A DNA stretch of 24,793 bases from UBA7328 sp002471345. Its GTDB lineage: Bacteria; Bacteroidota; Bacteroidia; Chitinophagales; Saprospiraceae. The stretch spans positions 1 through 24,793 of the forward strand of contig CAXGOB010000072.1 in NCBI GenBank assembly GCA_964011275.1. The letters run 5' to 3'. The notes beneath the pieces were generated by a model. That model ran no database searches, was not told the DNA's origin, and was given only the letters and a program-made list of their open reading frames with translations. Positions 22,819 through 24,793 of this stretch are shown here, in pieces. A program made the position numbers and the translations under genes. The stretch's first letter is position 1; every line of letters begins with the position of its first letter.

Positions 22819-24111
22819 TCACATTTTCTGAAGTAATTGGAAGCATATATTTTGCATTTCAACAGCCTCATTGTATGAGAATATCTCAGAATGAGCAGCT
22901 TTATTTCTTTCTTTAGAAATTTTCCATGCAGCTTCAATGAATTCATGTTTCACTATTGCATCGTATTTCAGGGAATTTGAAATAAAATCAAAAAACTCTT
23001 TAAGAACTTCATTTTTCTTTGCGGTCTTGCCATCTGATTTTTCAAGTATTGTTATCATGGTGCCCAATTCTATAAAGTGAGGTTCTTTTATAAGATACTT
23101 TGCTAAACGTTCTATTTTTTTGTTACTCTCAATAAATATTTTCACATCTTTCTCTTCTGAAAATTTGATGGAAAATATTTTTTGATACTTGTCAAATACA
23201 AGTTCCTTTAAACAAATCTCAACTGACTTGCCTAACAACATAACATAAGAAGAATAGTCACTACTATTAGATTCATTAATTTTCTTAGATGATTCTAAGA
23301 TTGCATACTTTGCACTCAATGGTAGACTATTCCAGTTTGGGATTTCAGCTCTTAATTTGTTTTCTATGGATTGAGAAGGTAGTGTAACTATTTTTAAAAA
23401 ATTATTCATTAAAGAAGCATCTGATCTTAATGAATAGAAATTGTCTTTGTAATCTTCTTTTGTACTCAAATCCCATACTGAGGGGATTAACCCATTTGCA
23501 GCTAATATTGCAACTGCGTATTCAGATGAATCACAATGTCCCTGTGCTAGCAAGATTCCGTAAATAATTGACCTATGAATATTTACTGCTGTTCGAGCTA
23601 CCGTTTTTTGTTCTGGACTTAAAAGTTTATAATCAGCATAAAAGAAATCAACTAACTCTTGGAATTTTTCTTTTTGATATAACTGACTTATCCATTGATC
23701 ATATGATTCAGCAATAATGGTTTGAGGTAAGTTAGGATGATTCATATCCAAGAATTCAAGTCGTTCCATTAATATTTTCCATCTTTTATACTGTTCCAGA
23801 ACTTCAGGACCTGCATTTGATTTCAAGGTGTAATCATGCATTATCATTTGCTGAAAAAAGTCCTTCGATATATACTCTTCTGGGTCTGGAAGAACAAAGT
23901 CATTTAGGGTGCATAATAAACTATAAATTGAAAGTGTAGATGGGTCTAGTTCTTCAAAACCTTCTATTTCATATATTAAATGCTCAAACAATTTTTTATT
24001 ATGATGCTGAATTAGTTTTCCTGCTGGAGTTTTTAACTCCTGATTATTAATTTTCAAATGATAAAGTTCTTTTTCATAAACTATGTCGTAGTATGGTGCT
24101 TCTAAATTCAT
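22819..24111 (-). CDS. HEPN-like domain protein of an accessory region (paralogue 1)
   Basis: This 430-residue soluble protein has an unrecognised N-terminal part (about 1-270) and a C-terminal all-helical domain (about 275-430). Near its end ERNKAAHSE has R402-N-K-A-A-H407, the Rx4-6H motif with a polar residue after Arg that marks HEPN nucleases. The C-terminal half is shared with the neighbour at 24312 (for example KEPHFIELG and the HS that ends the motif). HEPN proteins are often RNases in toxin-antitoxin, abortive infection and CRISPR-associated systems; whether this one cuts RNA is unknown. It lies on the opposite strand from the element's core genes, a usual place for cargo. The 200-nt upstream gap (24112-24311) shows no gene. 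Confidence 0.65.
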   Translation of the reverse strand: MNLEAPYYDIVYEKELYHLKINNQELKTPAGKLIQHHNKKLFEHLIYEIEGFEELDPSTLSIYSLLCTLNDFVLPDPEEYISKDFFQQMIMHDYTLKSNAGPEVLEQYKRWKILMERLEFLDMNHPNLPQTIIAESYDQWISQLYQKEKFQELVDFFYADYKLLSPEQKTVARTAVNIHRSIIYGILLAQGHCDSSEYAVAILAANGLIPSVWDLSTKEDYKDNFYSLRSDASLMNNFLKIVTLPSQSIENKLRAEIPNWNSLPLSAKYAILESSKKINESNSSDYSSYVMLLGKSVEICLKELVFDKYQKIFSIKFSEEKDVKIFIESNKKIERLAKYLIKEPHFIELGTMITILEKSDGKTAKKNEVLKEFFDFISNSLKYDAIVKHEFIEAAWKISKERNKAAHSEIFSYNEAVEMQNICFQLLQKM

Positions 24112-24311
24112 TTTTTAATCTTCATGAGGAATAACACTATTACAGCAAGAGGTGGGAATAAGTATCAACTGAATATAAAATAATACGTTTCCATTGAAAT
24201 AAGGGGCCTAGAATCCATTCATGTAAATCCGAAAAGTAGAATCACATAAGTAATACTTAGTTGACACACTCCATTGTAAAATACATATTTATGAGACATA
24301 CCATCTACAAA

Positions 24312-24793
24312 TTAAAACTTAGAGATTAACTCAAAAGTTTGATCCATCAGTTCTTTAGCCTCCTCTAATGAAAACCTTTTTGAATGTGCTGCAATATTTC
24401 GTTGCCTGGCCAATTCTTTAGCACTTGAAACCCATGTTTTATTTAAAATGTCAGAATATGAGTTGTCATAGATAAATATGAAGAAATCTCTCAAGAATAT
24501 GTTATTCTTTGAAGTCTTTCCACCCTCATATTCCAAGATGACCAACATTGATCCTAATTCGATGAAGTGCGGCTCCTTAAGCAAGAATTTTATAAATCGG
24601 GATATCTTCTTGTTTTGTTCTATTAATAATGTAATTTCTTGCTGGCTTGAAATAATAACTTTTTCATTTCTTTGAAACTTATCAAATACAAGCTTTTTAA
24701 GCGTGATTTCAAGAGATTTGCCTAGTGAGACTACATACGGCGAATAATCTTCACTATTAGACATAGTTATCTGCTTTATAGCCTCCATCAGTG
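24312..24793 (-). CDS. HEPN-like domain protein, paralogue 2 (5' end beyond the window)
   Basis: Only the C-terminal part, about 160 codons, lies in the window; the frame is still open at the right edge. An apparent ATG at 24788 aligns with an internal position of its paralogue (MEAIKQITMSNSEDYSPYVV against LESSKKINESNSSDYSSYVM), so it is not the true start. Shared segments include SPYVVSLGKSLEI, LVFDKFQ, NKKISRF, KEPHFIELGSM, GGKTSKNN and the terminal RQRNIAAHS with the RNxxxH motif. The two genes are tandem, same strand, 200 nt apart, and differ enough to be an old duplication. Function as for paralogue 1: possible RNase or regulatory HEPN domain, by motif only. Confidence 0.6.
   Translation of the reverse strand, partial: LMEAIKQITMSNSEDYSPYVVSLGKSLEITLKKLVFDKFQRNEKVIISSQQEITLLIEQNKKISRFIKFLLKEPHFIELGSMLVILEYEGGKTSKNNIFLRDFFIFIYDNSYSDILNKTWVSSAKELARQRNIAAHSKRFSLEEAKELMDQTFELISKF

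Overview
The window comes from a member of the Bacteroidota, probably a marine Cytophagia-like organism. The indications are AT-rich DNA, TonB receptors with an N-terminal carboxypeptidase-regulatory-like domain, matches to the Bacteroidota promoter pattern (TTG, about 19-20 nt, TAnnTTTG), a DUF5916 protein and a Bacteroidota-style tyrosine recombinase. The species cannot be read from the sequence.

Positions 1-13016, and perhaps to 14286, form a zinc-homeostasis locus organised around a Fur-family regulator that is most likely Zur. Six palindromes of the TGCAACA-n-TGTTGCA type (two of them degenerate) lie at 23-49, 2929-2943, 3016-3056, 3067-3081, 11455-11471 and 11494-11510. They sit at three promoters inside the window and at one that appears to fire leftward off its left edge. 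On the minus strand are zur and a TonB receptor. Divergent from them, on the plus strand, runs a seven-gene unit: ABC ATPase, siderophore-type TonB receptor, two DUF3526-like ABC-2 permeases, a ZigA/ZagA-type COG0523 GTPase, a DUF3299-like exported protein and a His-rich lipoprotein. A second unit with an almost identical promoter-operator layout starts at 11546: an atypical COG0523 GTPase, a MerC-like membrane protein and, 19 nt later, a Tat-type flavoprotein oxidase. The likely picture is that zinc starvation releases Zur. Zinc or a zinc complex then enters through the outer-membrane receptors, is handled by the periplasmic proteins and the ABC complex, and is allocated in the cytoplasm by the two GTPases.

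Positions 14287-16844 look eroded: a short coding-like fragment, then a DUF5916 gene carrying two in-frame stops near its start.

At 16845-16886 is the 3' half of a tRNA gene, probably tRNA-Thr(CGT), without its 5' half. It is followed by a tyrosine recombinase gene at 17045. This marks an integrated element that continues past the right end of the window. The element holds an unknown protein, a nested inverted-repeat cluster, a small helix-turn-helix protein, a protein with a phage-replisome-organiser-like C-terminus, and a large gene with polymerase-like motifs split by one TAA. On the minus strand it then has a putative PD-(D/E)XK protein and two tandem paralogues ending in a HEPN-like RNxxxH domain, the second cut by the window edge. 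These minus-strand genes occupy a typical cargo or defence position.

All family assignments are from motif reading only; no database search was run.
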